A stretch of 41,757 nucleotides of DNA. It comes from an uncultured Prevotellaceae bacterium (lineage in GTDB: Bacteria; Bacteroidota; Bacteroidia; Bacteroidales; Muribaculaceae). This document shows, one piece after another, positions 1-9,597 of this stretch (position 1 is the first letter of the stretch; every line of letters starts with the position of its first letter). The stretch is taken from NCBI GenBank assembly GCA_900319525.1, contig ONOU01000030.1, positions 1 through 41,757 of the forward strand, written 5' to 3'. The position numbers and the translations under genes were made by a program. The notes beneath the pieces were generated by a model. That model had not been told where the DNA came from and searched no databases. It saw only the letters and a program-made list of their open reading frames with translations.

Positions 1-58
1 TGACGGAAATAGTTGATGTTCATGGCGTTATTGATTTAGTTTAATTGTTATTGTGGTT

Positions 59-442
59 GACGGCGGCGGAGCCGCCGCCCACGGGACAGGTCGCGCGCGG
101 GGGCCGTGGCAATGCCACGGCACAGGGGACCTGGTCGCGCGCGAGGGGGAGGGCGATGGCAACGCTTGTCGCTCTCTTGATCGTGCGGGGGGTGCAAGCC
201 AGAGGCTTGCAATACATCGACGTGGTTGTGCCTTTTACAAGGTGGCGGCCTGTGATGCCTTGACGGCAGTGTGGGGCGCTTCACGGCGGCGGAGCCGCCG
301 CCCACGGGACAGGTCGCGCGCGAGGGGCCGTGGCACTGCCACGGCACGGGGAACCTGGTCGCGCGCGGGGGCCGTGGCATTGCCACGGCACGGGGGACCT
401 GGTCGCGCGAGGGCCGTGGCATTGCCACCGCGCGGGGGATGG
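59..442. repeat. GC-rich array of palindromic repeats (REP-like)
   Basis: A 19-bp palindrome, GCCGTGGCA-N-TGCCACGGC, occurs at 103-121, 327-345 and 371-389, with a decayed copy at 413-431. The last three are spaced about 43 bp apart and separated by similar linkers containing ACCTGGTCGCGCG. A longer unit that begins with a GGCGGC/GCCGCC hairpin starts near 61 and again near 284. The open reading frames here are low-complexity translations of the repeat on both strands, so no gene is called. It resembles repetitive extragenic palindromic DNA; function unknown. Confidence 0.85.
204..275. repeat. Dispersed 72-bp repeat, copy 1
   Basis: This 72-bp stretch matches 41575-41646 in the same orientation without gaps, with about 12 mismatches. 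It lies between two blocks of the GC-rich palindrome array. A small perfect hairpin, GCAAGCC-AGA-GGCTTGC, sits at its left edge. No coding potential is evident. It is probably one member of a genome-wide repeat family. Confidence 0.75.
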
Positions 443-498
443 CGTTGATGCGGTTGTGGGGCAAAGGTAATTAATGATGGGGTGGTTGTCCATGTCAA

Positions 499-535
499 AA
501 AGCACGGATGCTCGCGTAGTGAGCGTCCGTGCTTT
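499..535 (-). terminator. Rho-independent terminator of the phosphatase gene
   Basis: A 15-bp inverted repeat (AAAGCACGGATGCTC and GAGCGTCCGTGCTTT, one mismatch) encloses a 7-nt loop. Read on the minus strand, the stem is followed by a run of T. It lies about 100 bp downstream of the minus-strand gene ending at 633. Apart from this, 443-632 holds nothing recognised. Confidence 0.8.
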
Positions 536-632
536 GCGGCCTTGTGTGGGCTCGATTGGTTGAAAAGTTGGCTTTAACGTTTAAACAGTGAGCAGGTTAT
601 CTACTTGCGAAACTTGAGTGAGAATGAAGTTG

Positions 633-2099
633 TCACTTCTCAAAAATGGGGGTGCCGATGCAGCCGTTGGGCGACTGGATGTGTAGCATGGCGCACACGG
701 TGGCTGCGATGTCGGTCATGTGGGTGAGGCGTGATGTCTCGCCGGGGGTGATGTGCCAGCCCATGAAGATCAAGGGGATGTGGGAGTCGCTCTGGCTCCA
801 TGTGCCGTGGTTGGAACCGGCCCACTCGGTCTTGCCTGCATAGACTCCCGTGCGTGGCACGATGTAGATCTCGCCGCTGCGGCCGGGGAAGTAGCCTAGC
901 TTGATGCGTTCCTTGAGCAGGGTGGGGATGGGATAGGAGTCAATCTTGGCGACATCGATGGCCCACTGGATTTCATCGGGCTGCTCGAGGGCCTGGCAGG
1001 CGGCACGCATGACCTCGTCATAGTTAAGACGGGCGCTGTCGATGGCCTCGTGGTTGAGGTAGAAGGTGTATTCCATCTCTTCCTTAATCAGGTTATTCAC
1101 GCCAAACTGTTGATTGAGCACCTGATTGGCGGCAGTGCGTGCGTCGGGATTATGCCAGCAGCCGCTGGGCAGGCCGTGGGACGTCATGCGGTCGTAGCTG
1201 TGTGTGCCGCCATGGTCGGCCGAGAGGAACAACAGGTAGTTGCCGCGGCCGATGCGCTGGTCCAAAACCTCGATGAAATGGGCGATTTCGCGGTCCAGCT
1301 GGTAGTAGATGGAGTCCACCTTGGGCGAGTGGGTGCCGTAGTAGTGGGAGCACATGTCGGTGTTGGAAACGCTGATGGCCAGCATGTCGGTGGCCTCGCC
1401 CTGGCCCAGCTGCTCGTTGATGAGGGCCTGCTCGGCCATGGCAAACGTCAACGTGGTGCCCACGGGTGTGTTGTTCAGGTCCAAGGCCAACTCGTCGCGG
1501 TGCCGCTTGTTGAAGTCACTGACCCACTTGGGCAACTTGTCGCGGTAGTAGGTGCTGGTGACAAACGACGCACTGCCCTTGTCGTACCAGTAAGCGCCCA
1601 CAGGATGATGGCCCGCCGGCAGGATGGCCGCGCGGTCCTTGAGGGCGATGCCCACAGCACGGCTCTTGAAATGGGTGGCCAACTGCAGCTGGTCGGCAAT
1701 GGTGGTGGTGATGAGGTTGCGCGGCGACTTGCCACGGGTCTTGTCGTTGCCGCCCACACCGCGTTCACTATCGTCCTGCACACTGGTCACGTTCTTGCCG
1801 TTAAGCATGAAGTTGTTGCCGGCAATGCCGTGAAAGGCGGGTGTCGTGCCCGTGTAGATGGAGGAGTGGCCGGCAGCAGTCACCGTGGGCACATAGTCGA
1901 TGATGGTGTTGTTGCACAGGTACCCGTCCTGGAGCAGGGTCTTGAATCCCCCCTCGCCCCACTGGTAATTATAGAGGTAGTCCCACCTCATCTGGTCAAC
2001 AACCAGGCCCACAACCAGCTTGGGCCTATCGACTTGGCCGCTGGCCATCAACGCCATCGCAGCCATCACAACAACAATAACTCTCTTCATTCTCTTCAT
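633..2099 (-). CDS. PafA-like alkaline phosphatase superfamily protein, exported
   Basis: The 488-residue product starts at an ATG giving a short basic end and a hydrophobic leader ending near ASGQ. Another ATG lies three codons downstream and one five codons upstream. It belongs to the nucleotide pyrophosphatase/alkaline phosphatase superfamily and resembles PafA, the phosphate-irrepressible enzyme of Bacteroidetes. Visible hallmarks are a metal-ligand Asp in VVDQMRWD (about residue 35), the nucleophile segment PTVTAAGH with Thr74 in the nucleophile position, GNN near residue 95, SADHGG as a metal motif and a late SNHGTW metal histidine. It should release phosphate from monoesters in the periplasm; the natural substrate is unknown. 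It follows the LacI regulator gene by 71 bp on the same strand and may share its transcript. A terminator lies at 499-535. Confidence 0.87.
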   Translation of the reverse strand: MKRMKRVIVVVMAAMALMASGQVDRPKLVVGLVVDQMRWDYLYNYQWGEGGFKTLLQDGYLCNNTIIDYVPTVTAAGHSSIYTGTTPAFHGIAGNNFMLNGKNVTSVQDDSERGVGGNDKTRGKSPRNLITTTIADQLQLATHFKSRAVGIALKDRAAILPAGHHPVGAYWYDKGSASFVTSTYYRDKLPKWVSDFNKRHRDELALDLNNTPVGTTLTFAMAEQALINEQLGQGEATDMLAISVSNTDMCSHYYGTHSPKVDSIYYQLDREIAHFIEVLDQRIGRGNYLLFLSADHGGTHSYDRMTSHGLPSGCWHNPDARTAANQVLNQQFGVNNLIKEEMEYTFYLNHEAIDSARLNYDEVMRAACQALEQPDEIQWAIDVAKIDSYPIPTLLKERIKLGYFPGRSGEIYIVPRTGVYAGKTEWAGSNHGTWSQSDSHIPLIFMGWHITPGETSRLTHMTDIAATVCAMLHIQSPNGCIGTPIFEK

Positions 2100-2170
2100 A
2101 TTCTCAATTAACAATTATTACTTAATTCGTGTGATAGTATAGAAAACAAATAAGGATGGTTGTGGTTGGG

Positions 2171-3202
2171 TTAGGGGTGGCGGGTGGTGCCGCGGACGAC
2201 GAGGCGGGTCTTGACGATGCGTTTCTCGGCGTGGTCGCGTGGCAGTATGCCCTCGACGAGGCCGATGAGGATGTCGGCGGCCTCCTTGCCCACTTGCGCG
2301 CCGCGCTGCTCGACGGTCGTGAGCATGGGGTCGCACACGGTGGCGCGGAAACCGTTGGTGAAGCCGCAGATGCTCACCTCGTCGGGCACGTTGAAGCCCA
2401 TGCGCTTGACCACCGACAGGATGCCGATGGCCGTCTCGTCGTTGACGGCGAAGAAGGCATCGGGTCGGCCCTGCATACGCATCATGGCGGGGGTAATGCG
2501 CTCGGCGTCGGCGCGGTTGTCGCAGATGCGCACCAGTGACTCGTCAAGTGATAGCCCGTGCTTGTACAGGGCGTCACGATAGCCGTTATAGCGGTTTTTG
2601 GCAATTTCCATGCTCATGGGGGCACCGTAGAAGGCAATGCGCCGGCATCCGGTCTCGATGAGGTGGGAGACGGCGTTCAGTGTGCCCATGTAGTCATCCA
2701 CGACCACACGGCTGGCATTGAGCGCAGGGCAGATGCGGTCATAGAAAACCAGCGGAACGCCTGCTGCCTCGAGGTGGAGGAAGTGCTCATAGTGCTCGGT
2801 GTCCTTGGCTTGAGAGACGATAATGCCGCACACTTTGTTCTTGAGCATGTCTTCACAGATCTGCACCTCCCGCTCGTAACTCTCGTTGCTCTTGGCCACA
2901 ATGATATGGTAGCCGCGTGCCGATGCCTCGCCCTCGATGCCGTCGAGGATGGATGAGAAATAATAGTGCACCAGTTCCGGGATGATGACACCGATGGCGC
3001 GTGAAGGATTGCGGCGGCTGTGCCGCAGCTGCTCGGCAATGACGTTGGGGAAGTAATTGTGTTCCCGGGCATACTGCTGGATGGCTTTGCGTCGTTCGCG
3101 GGAAATGCTGGCACTGTCGCTCAGCGCTCTTGATACGGTGGCTACCGACACGCCCAGCTCGCGTGCGATATCTTTCATAGTCAGTTGTCGTTTATCATCC
3201 AT
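2171..3202 (-). CDS. LacI-family transcriptional regulator
   Basis: The 343-residue protein has the classic LacI/GalR plan. An N-terminal helix-turn-helix and hinge helix (about residues 8-60, MKDIARELGVSVATVSRAL) are followed by a periplasmic-binding-protein-like sugar domain (about 65-340) with the typical IGVIIPEL, FYDR and FAVNDETAIG segments. The gene is divergent from susC. A CRE-like operator lies between them at 3300-3313, and an identical one precedes the amylase gene. The local regulator of the starch locus is therefore most likely this protein, although Bacteroides thetaiotaomicron uses the unrelated SusR. The inducer is probably a malto-oligosaccharide or a derivative (inference). 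A weak minus-strand -7 box (TACCTTCG, 3273-3280) would put the operator near its own -33 region, consistent with autorepression. The second Met (residue 9) is an alternative start. Confidence 0.92.
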   Translation of the reverse strand: MDDKRQLTMKDIARELGVSVATVSRALSDSASISRERRKAIQQYAREHNYFPNVIAEQLRHSRRNPSRAIGVIIPELVHYYFSSILDGIEGEASARGYHIIVAKSNESYEREVQICEDMLKNKVCGIIVSQAKDTEHYEHFLHLEAAGVPLVFYDRICPALNASRVVVDDYMGTLNAVSHLIETGCRRIAFYGAPMSMEIAKNRYNGYRDALYKHGLSLDESLVRICDNRADAERITPAMMRMQGRPDAFFAVNDETAIGILSVVKRMGFNVPDEVSICGFTNGFRATVCDPMLTTVEQRGAQVGKEAADILIGLVEGILPRDHAEKRIVKTRLVVRGTTRHP

Positions 3203-3299
3203 GTTGGTTGTTGTCGGTTTTACTTGAGTTGGTTTGGTGGTTTAATCCAGCACGCATGATTGCAATGCACTGCGAAGGTAGAACAAAAAATCGAATTGC

Positions 3300-3313
3300 G
3301 CAAACGATTGCAT
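3300..3313. promoter_or_regulatory. LacI-type operator upstream of susC
   Basis: GCAAACGATTGCAT is part of a near-palindrome with a central CG, the arrangement bound by LacI/CcpA-class regulators. The same 14 bases recur at 10879-10892 before the amylase gene. It lies 54 nt upstream of the susC -7 box and in the region expected for the -33 element of the divergent lacI gene. The match and its repetition are seen directly; binding is inferred. Confidence 0.75.
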
Positions 3314-3367
3314 TTATTAAATAGATAATTTAACATTATCAAAAAAGAAAGATAATCTTAAAAAGTC

Positions 3368-3375
3368 TATATTTG
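3368..3375 (+). promoter_or_regulatory. susC -7 promoter box
   Basis: TATATTTG fits the Bacteroidetes -7 consensus TAnnTTTG and is identical to the box before the amylase gene. No good TTTG -33 element lies 19-21 nt upstream, as would be expected of an activator-dependent promoter. It predicts an untranslated leader of about 125 nt before the ATG at 3507. The rest of 3203-3506 is AT-rich with no gene. Confidence 0.7.
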
Positions 3376-3506
3376 CCATGTTTTAATTGCCTAAAAGCGG
3401 CCTTGTGACCATACTGGCCAAAAGCCCATCGGGGCAGGCATGAAACGACGCATGACTATTAAACAATTGATTACCAATTATAATATTAACTTTCAAACAA
3501 TTTAAA

Positions 3507-6500
3507 ATGAAGCAGGTAAACATCAGAATTCCGTTTAGGATTCTTACCCTCGTGATGGGACTCTTCCTGTCACTGGGAGCCTATGCACAGATTACTGTGA
3601 ATGGCATTGTGAAGGATGCTACCGGCGAGCCTGTGATCGGCGCGAGTGTTCGTGTCGTTGGCAGTCAGCAGGGAACGGTGACCGACTTTGACGGTCTCTT
3701 TACCCTTGATGGCGTGCCCCAGGGCGCCAAGCTCCAGATTTCGTCTATCGGCTACGAGACCCACGAGGTCACGGCAGCCAGTGACATGGTAATTACCCTA
3801 GCCGAGAGCACCCAGATGCTTGAAAATCTGGTGGTCATCGGTTATGGTGTAGTAAAGAAAAACGACTTGACCGGTTCGGTAACGGCGCTCAAGCCCGATG
3901 CCAAGAACAAGGGTGTCGTTGTCAGTGCCCAGGACATGCTCGGCGGCAAGGTTGCCGGTGTGAGCGTGACCAGCAACAGTGGTGAGCCTGGCGGTGGTGC
4001 TACCATCCGCATCCGCGGTGGTTCGTCGCTCAACGCCAGCAACAATCCCCTGGTCGTTATCGATGGTATCGCCATGGATAACAATGGCGTGAGCGGTCTG
4101 TCCAACCCCCTGTCACTGGTTAACCCCCAGGACATCGAGAGCTTCAACGTGTTGAAGGACGCCTCGGCCACCGCCATCTATGGTAGCCGTGGTAGTAACG
4201 GTGTCATCATCATCACCACCAAGAAAGGTCGCCGCGGCCAGCGTCCCGCTGTTTCTTACAACGGTAGCGCAACCTGGAGCATGAAGAAGAAGACCATCGA
4301 CGTGATGACTGGTGACGAGTACCGTGACTTCGTGAAGGAGATTTTCGCCGGCAGCACCCGCGAGCAAAACGCCCTGTCGCTGCTGGGCAATGCCAACACC
4401 GACTGGCAGAACGAGATCTACCGCACGGCCTTCAGCCACGACCACAACCTGACCGTTTCGGGTTCGGTAGGCCAGATCCTGCCTTACCGCATCTCGGCCG
4501 GCTTCACCGACCAGCAGGGTATTCTCAAGACTTCGGACTACAAGCGTTACACCGTGGCCTTGAACCTGAACCCCTCGTTCTTTGATGATCACCTGACGAT
4601 GAACCTCAGCGGTAAGTTGGCGTGGACCAAATCCCGCTGGGCCGACACCGGCGCCGTGGGTAATGCCGTCCGCATGGATCCGACGCAGCCCATCTATAGC
4701 AGCGATGAAAAGTATAACGGCGTGGGTGGCTACTTTGAGTGGCTCCAGCCTAATGGCTCGGACAGTGCTTGGCCCTACACCAAGAACACCAACGCACCTT
4801 ACAACCCCGTGGCCATGCTCGACAACCATGACAACAGTGGTAAGACCCACTCGTTTATCGGTACTGCCGAGATCGACTATAAGATCCACGGCTTTGAGGA
4901 CCTGAGGCTGCACCTCACCCTGGGTGGTGACTTCACTGGCGGTAATGGCCACAACATCAGTGCCAATATCTCCAACACCTCCAACTACTGGGGCAACAAC
5001 AGCTGGTACACCCAGAGCAAGGAGAATCTGCAGTTGAGCACCTATGCCCAGTACTACAAGGACTTCAACGACAAGCACCACTTTGACATCATGGCCGGTT
5101 ACGAGTGGCAGCACAACTGGCGCAAGGAGTACAACGAGTCATGGGGCACCTATCCCACCAACTCGGCACTCTTCTTCACCGACGCCGACAGGGAAATTCC
5201 TGGTGCACTCGTTGTAACCCCTGGCCTGTGGGTTCCTGGTGCCACCTACAATGTGGGCGACAGCAAGGCTGGCGCTATCCGTGGCGAGGGCGCTTATTAT
5301 CAGCAGAATGGTCTGGGTTACCGCACCGAGAACTACCTGGTGTCGTTCTTTGGCCGTGCCAACTACACCTATGACAACCGCTACTTGTTGACCTTCACCA
5401 TGCGTTATGACGGTTCTTCACGTTTCAAGAAGCACTGGGCACTGTTCCCCTCTGCAGCATTGGCATGGAAGATCAACGAGGAAGCCTTCTTGAAAGATGG
5501 TCCCTTCAGCGACCTGAAGCTGCGCCTCGGTTGGGGTAAGACCGGTCAGCAGGAAGGCATCGGCGACTACAACTACTTTGCCACCTACGTGATGAGCAAC
5601 GGTAGCCAGGGTTCCTACTATGATATCTCTGGTGACGGCACCAAGGCTAGGCCCAACGTCTATAACCCCGAGCTGAAGTGGGAGACCACCACGACGACCA
5701 ACATCGGTCTGGACTGGGGTATCATGAACCAGCGCCTGAGCGGTAGCATCGACTGGTATTATCGCAAGACCACCGATCTGCTGAACTGGGCCACCTTCTC
5801 GGCTATGACCAACTTCAAGAACGCGTTCTACAAGAACATCGGTTCGCTGCGCAACACCGGTATCGAGTTCTCGTTGAACTGGAAGGCCATCAGCACCAAC
5901 GACCTGTTGTGGACCATCGACTATAACTTGACCTACAACAGCAACAAGATCACCGAGCTCATCAGTGACGATCCCGATTACTTCGTGACCACTGGTAGCA
6001 TCGGCATCAACGGTAATGCCCAGGCTCACGTCGTGGGTCATCCCTCTAACAGTTTCTTCGTTTACCAGCAGGTCTATGGCCAGGATGGCAAGCCCATCGA
6101 GGGCCAGGTGGTAGACCGCAACGGTGACGGTGTGATCAGCGACGCCGACAAGTACCTGTACAAGTCGCCTTGGGCTCCCGTGACCATGGGTCTGGCATCC
6201 CGCCTCGACTGGAAGAACTGGGACTTCGGCTTCAGCCTGCGTGCCAGCATCGGCAATTACCTGTTCAACAACGTGATGCAGGGTTATCACAACGTGAGCA
6301 CTGCAGCCGTGTTTGAGGAGGTGGGTGCCTTCTACCTGAACAACCGTCCCCGCTCTTCGGTGGAGATGGGCTGGCAAACCTATAACAACCACGCTAACTT
6401 CAGCGACTACTGGGTACAGAACGCATCGTTCCTCAAGTGTGACAACATCACCCTGGGTTACAGCTTCAACAACCTGCTGAAGCGCGGCAGCTACAACGGC

Positions 6501-6647
6501 ATTGGTGGCCGTATCTATGGTAGCGTCAGCAACGTATTCTGCATCACTAAGTATGACGGCATCGATCCCGAGGTATTCGGTGGCATCGGCGGTGACATCT
6601 TCCCGCGTCCCATCTCGTTCATCCTGGGTCTGAGCCTGAACTTCTAA
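3507..6647 (+). CDS. susC: SusC-like TonB-dependent outer-membrane transporter
   Basis: The 1046-residue SusC/RagA-family transporter imports oligosaccharides across the outer membrane using TonB energy. It has a signal peptide ending near GAYAQ (residue 28), a carboxypeptidase-regulatory-like domain (about 30-105; GEPVIGASV), a TonB-box-like VVIGYG at 109-114, a plug domain (about 118-240; ending in the VLKDASATAIYGSRG and IITTKKG signatures) and a 22-strand-type barrel finishing in FILGLSLNF. Length and the C-terminal aromatic residue are typical. susD follows after 43 bp, then two SusE/F-like lipoproteins, so the complex is the starch-uptake type. Malto-oligosaccharide substrate is inferred from the neighbouring amylase and SusA-like enzyme. 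The long ORF antisense to its 3' half (5418-6659) is a codon-bias shadow. Confidence 0.97.
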   Translation: MKQVNIRIPFRILTLVMGLFLSLGAYAQITVNGIVKDATGEPVIGASVRVVGSQQGTVTDFDGLFTLDGVPQGAKLQISSIGYETHEVTAASDMVITLAESTQMLENLVVIGYGVVKKNDLTGSVTALKPDAKNKGVVVSAQDMLGGKVAGVSVTSNSGEPGGGATIRIRGGSSLNASNNPLVVIDGIAMDNNGVSGLSNPLSLVNPQDIESFNVLKDASATAIYGSRGSNGVIIITTKKGRRGQRPAVSYNGSATWSMKKKTIDVMTGDEYRDFVKEIFAGSTREQNALSLLGNANTDWQNEIYRTAFSHDHNLTVSGSVGQILPYRISAGFTDQQGILKTSDYKRYTVALNLNPSFFDDHLTMNLSGKLAWTKSRWADTGAVGNAVRMDPTQPIYSSDEKYNGVGGYFEWLQPNGSDSAWPYTKNTNAPYNPVAMLDNHDNSGKTHSFIGTAEIDYKIHGFEDLRLHLTLGGDFTGGNGHNISANISNTSNYWGNNSWYTQSKENLQLSTYAQYYKDFNDKHHFDIMAGYEWQHNWRKEYNESWGTYPTNSALFFTDADREIPGALVVTPGLWVPGATYNVGDSKAGAIRGEGAYYQQNGLGYRTENYLVSFFGRANYTYDNRYLLTFTMRYDGSSRFKKHWALFPSAALAWKINEEAFLKDGPFSDLKLRLGWGKTGQQEGIGDYNYFATYVMSNGSQGSYYDISGDGTKARPNVYNPELKWETTTTTNIGLDWGIMNQRLSGSIDWYYRKTTDLLNWATFSAMTNFKNAFYKNIGSLRNTGIEFSLNWKAISTNDLLWTIDYNLTYNSNKITELISDDPDYFVTTGSIGINGNAQAHVVGHPSNSFFVYQQVYGQDGKPIEGQVVDRNGDGVISDADKYLYKSPWAPVTMGLASRLDWKNWDFGFSLRASIGNYLFNNVMQGYHNVSTAAVFEEVGAFYLNNRPRSSVEMGWQTYNNHANFSDYWVQNASFLKCDNITLGYSFNNLLKRGSYNGIGGRIYGSVSNVFCITKYDGIDPEVFGGIGGDIFPRPISFILGLSLNF

Positions 6648-6690
6648 TTGCGCCGACACATTATACTAATTTATAATTAGATTGAACACA

Positions 6691-8361
6691 ATGAATAAGT
6701 TTTTCAAATATATATTGAGTGCTGCTGTGGTGCTGATGATGGGTGGCGGACTGACCTCCTGTATCAACGACCTGGATGTGGAGCCCATCGACCCCTCGTT
6801 GCAGAGCGATGTCACTCCCGAGCAGCTGTTCAACAAGTGCTATTCGGTCTTCGCTACCTCGGGTAACAACGGTGGTGACGACAATGTTGACGTTGACGGA
6901 CTCGATGGCGGTTTCCAGCACAAATACCGCCAGATGTGGAACTCTAACGAGTTGACGACCGATGAGGCCATCTGCGGTTGGGGTGATGAGGGTATCCCCT
7001 CCTATTGCCACAACACCTATGACGCCAGCCACCCGATGCTGCGCGGTTACTACTATGGTCTGTGTATCGGTATCACCTTCTGCAACCAGTATCTGAGTGA
7101 ATTTGGTGATTATGATGCCACGATGACTGCCGAGGTTCGCTTCCTGCGCGCCTTCCAGTTCTACCTGTTGACCGATGCCTTTGGCAACATCCCCTTCGCC
7201 ACCACCATCTCGGGTGACAACCCCGAGCAGTACAGCCGTGCACAGGTGTGCGAGTTCATCGAGAAGGAACTCAAGGCTATCGTCGGCGAGGACGACAGTG
7301 ACAACGCTACTATCCTCAATGACCCGAAACCCAAGAAGTATGGCGAGGCTGGTTATGGCCGCATCGACAAGGCCGCTGCATGGATGCTGCTGGCCCGTCT
7401 GTACCTCAACAGTGAGGTCTATACCGGTACTCCCCGCTGGGGCGACGCCGCTACCTATGCCAAGAAGGTGATGGACTCCAACTACAAGCTGTTCACCACG
7501 GGCTATGCAGGCAATGGCATTGATGGCGTTTACCGCGAGTACAGCGCCTACCAGATGCTGTTCATGGGTGACAACGGCAAGACCGATGCTGCCTATGAGG
7601 CTGTATTCCCTGTTATTCAAGATGGTCTGCGCACCACCTCTTGGGGCGGTACCAACTTCTTGATCTGCTCGACCGCCGATGTCGATATGCACCCCAACCA
7701 GTATGACGAGACCGAGGTCAATGGTCTGTACAACAACAGCGCATGGGGTGGTAACCGTGCACGTCCCGAGTTGATCCGTCTGTTCTTCCCCAACGATGAC
7801 GCACCTGCTGGCCACGCTTATGTGCTGGCCATGGCTGCCGAGGACGACCGTGCCCTGTTCGAGACCGAGGGCCGTTACCTCAACGTGGAAGATGAGTCCA
7901 ACTTCAAGTATGGCTATGCTGTTGCCAAGTTCAACAACTTCAAGTGTGACGGCAGCAAGGGTAGCGACATCACCTTCGCCGACTCCCACCTGTTCTACAT
8001 GCGAGTGGCTGAGGCTTACCTGACCTATGCTGAGGCTCTGACGCGTCAGAATGGCGCTGTTGCTCCTGCCGAGGCCGTGGCTGCCATCAATGCCATCCGT
8101 GGCCGTGCTCACGCACAGCAGCGCAACCGCTACACCCTCGACCAGATCCTGGACGAGTGGGGTCGCGAGTTCTACTTTGAGGGTCGTCGCCGTGTCGATT
8201 TGATCCGCTTTGGCAAGTTTGGTGGCAACACCGACTACCAGTGGCAATGGAAGGGCGGCGTGTATGCAGGTCGTGACTTTGAGGCATTCCGCAATGTGTT
8301 TGCCATCCCCACCGATGACCTGATTGCCAACTCCAAGCTGCAACAGAATCCCGGTTATTGA
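6691..8361 (+). CDS. susD: SusD-like starch-binding outer-membrane lipoprotein
   Basis: The 556-residue RagB/SusD-family lipoprotein is the lid partner of SusC. The ATG at 6691 is preferred over an upstream TTG at 6682 because it gives a normal lipoprotein leader: MNKFFKYILS, a hydrophobic stretch, and the lipobox LTSC with Cys24. Acidic residues soon after the Cys fit surface export. The N-terminal SusD-like region covers about 30-300, and the conserved C-terminal block WGREFYFEGRRRVDLIRFGKF lies near 490-510. It sits 43 bp after susC and 42 bp before the next lipoprotein gene, so the genes are surely one transcript. It should capture starch helices at the cell surface and hand them to SusC. 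Confidence 0.96.
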   Translation: MNKFFKYILSAAVVLMMGGGLTSCINDLDVEPIDPSLQSDVTPEQLFNKCYSVFATSGNNGGDDNVDVDGLDGGFQHKYRQMWNSNELTTDEAICGWGDEGIPSYCHNTYDASHPMLRGYYYGLCIGITFCNQYLSEFGDYDATMTAEVRFLRAFQFYLLTDAFGNIPFATTISGDNPEQYSRAQVCEFIEKELKAIVGEDDSDNATILNDPKPKKYGEAGYGRIDKAAAWMLLARLYLNSEVYTGTPRWGDAATYAKKVMDSNYKLFTTGYAGNGIDGVYREYSAYQMLFMGDNGKTDAAYEAVFPVIQDGLRTTSWGGTNFLICSTADVDMHPNQYDETEVNGLYNNSAWGGNRARPELIRLFFPNDDAPAGHAYVLAMAAEDDRALFETEGRYLNVEDESNFKYGYAVAKFNNFKCDGSKGSDITFADSHLFYMRVAEAYLTYAEALTRQNGAVAPAEAVAAINAIRGRAHAQQRNRYTLDQILDEWGREFYFEGRRRVDLIRFGKFGGNTDYQWQWKGGVYAGRDFEAFRNVFAIPTDDLIANSKLQQNPGY

Positions 8362-8403
8362 TCGGATATCAATGTCTAACATTATAAAATGACAATAAAG
8401 AAC

Positions 8404-9585
8404 ATGAAAAAGATATTTTTATCAACACTGATGCTGCTGAGCATGGCGCTCGTGTTCACGGCCTGCGAGGACGATCGAGATTCCAATCCCACGCTGGTCC
8501 AGCCCACGTCGTTCACGCTCAATAACCCCGTGAACACGCTGGTTAATCTGGCAGCTTCGACGGGCATCCCCTTTGCCTGGTCGCAGCCCGACTTTGGAGG
8601 CTGGCCTGCCGCTTGTGAGTATCAGCTCGAGGTTTCACCCACCAACGAGTGGACCGTATCGACCGCCGATGCTGATGCCGATACTACTGGTACTGTGGTT
8701 GCCAACTATGCCACGATCAAGACGGTGTATGCAAGTTGCAGTGGCAACATGCTTACCGAGGAGCTCAACAAGGCCTTGAACAAGATTGCCAAGTGGGAAG
8801 AGGGCAATGTTCCCGAGAAGCAGACCGTGTATGTGCGCTGCAGTGCTGTTACCGCCGGTGCACAGAAGGTTTACTCCAACGTGGTAAGCCTGGACGTGAA
8901 CCCCTATTATGTTGACGTCAGCACCGAGGTGAGCGACGAGATTCAGCTGTGGTACCTCATCGGTGCTTGCATTGGTGACGGTTCATGGGGCAATAATGCC
9001 GATGGTGTGGGTGTATCCATCATCCCGATGTATCCCGTTTATAAAGATGATGGCAGCGTAGTACCCGGTGAAATCCAGTATGTGGGTTACTTCCCCGCCG
9101 ATCAGGGCTTCAAGCTCATCCAGGTTCCTGGTGACTGGAAAGCTCAGTGGGGCCAGGGCGATGCCGGCTACGTCAAGAATGACGGTGGCAGCAGTGACAT
9201 TAAACTTCCTGCCGATGGTTACTACATGATCCACCTGAACACCGCTACCGACGAGCTCACCATCGAGCCTTACGTCCTGGCTGTGGGCGTTTACAATCAG
9301 ATTGCCATGCCTGGCAACTATCAGGGCTGGGATACGGGTTCTGACCTGATGAATCCCATGAGCACCGTCGTTGAGAACCACGACTGGTACCTGAAGAGTG
9401 TGACCTACGAGGAGACAACCCTCAAGTTTGCTGCCGACAATAGTTGGGATGTAAACTGGGGCGGTAAAGGCTTCCCCCACGGCCTGGGTACTCAGGGTGG
9501 TCCCGACATCGCCGTTCCTGCTGGCACCTACAATGTGTACTTCAACGATATCTTGGGTACCTACAGCTTTGTGCCTGTCAAGTAA
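8404..9585 (+). CDS. SusE-like surface starch-binding lipoprotein
   Basis: From the ATG at 8404 the product is 393 residues with a canonical leader and the lipobox FTAC followed by acidic residues (CEDD). An in-frame ATG five codons upstream (8389) is possible. An N-terminal SusE Ig-like domain (about 35-165; SFTLNNPVNT, then AFAWS-like strands) is followed by two carbohydrate-binding modules. The first begins LWYLIGACIGDGSWGNN near 180; the second begins near 300 (MPGNYQGWD). These modules repeat closely in the next gene. SusE and SusF of Bacteroides bind starch without cutting it. The position directly after susD supports this role; the sugar contacts cannot be verified by eye. Confidence 0.92.
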   Translation: MKKIFLSTLMLLSMALVFTACEDDRDSNPTLVQPTSFTLNNPVNTLVNLAASTGIPFAWSQPDFGGWPAACEYQLEVSPTNEWTVSTADADADTTGTVVANYATIKTVYASCSGNMLTEELNKALNKIAKWEEGNVPEKQTVYVRCSAVTAGAQKVYSNVVSLDVNPYYVDVSTEVSDEIQLWYLIGACIGDGSWGNNADGVGVSIIPMYPVYKDDGSVVPGEIQYVGYFPADQGFKLIQVPGDWKAQWGQGDAGYVKNDGGSSDIKLPADGYYMIHLNTATDELTIEPYVLAVGVYNQIAMPGNYQGWDTGSDLMNPMSTVVENHDWYLKSVTYEETTLKFAADNSWDVNWGGKGFPHGLGTQGGPDIAVPAGTYNVYFNDILGTYSFVPVK

Positions 9586-9597
9586 TTAATAACCTTA

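Noticed and set aside
59-442. Regularly spaced palindromes that could suggest a CRISPR array
   Set aside because: The linkers between palindromes are near-identical rather than unique spacers, spacing is uneven for the first copy, and no cas gene is present.
6661-8382. 573-codon open frame antisense to susD
   Set aside because: susD is clear with lipobox and C-terminal motif; the antisense product is a codon-bias artefact.
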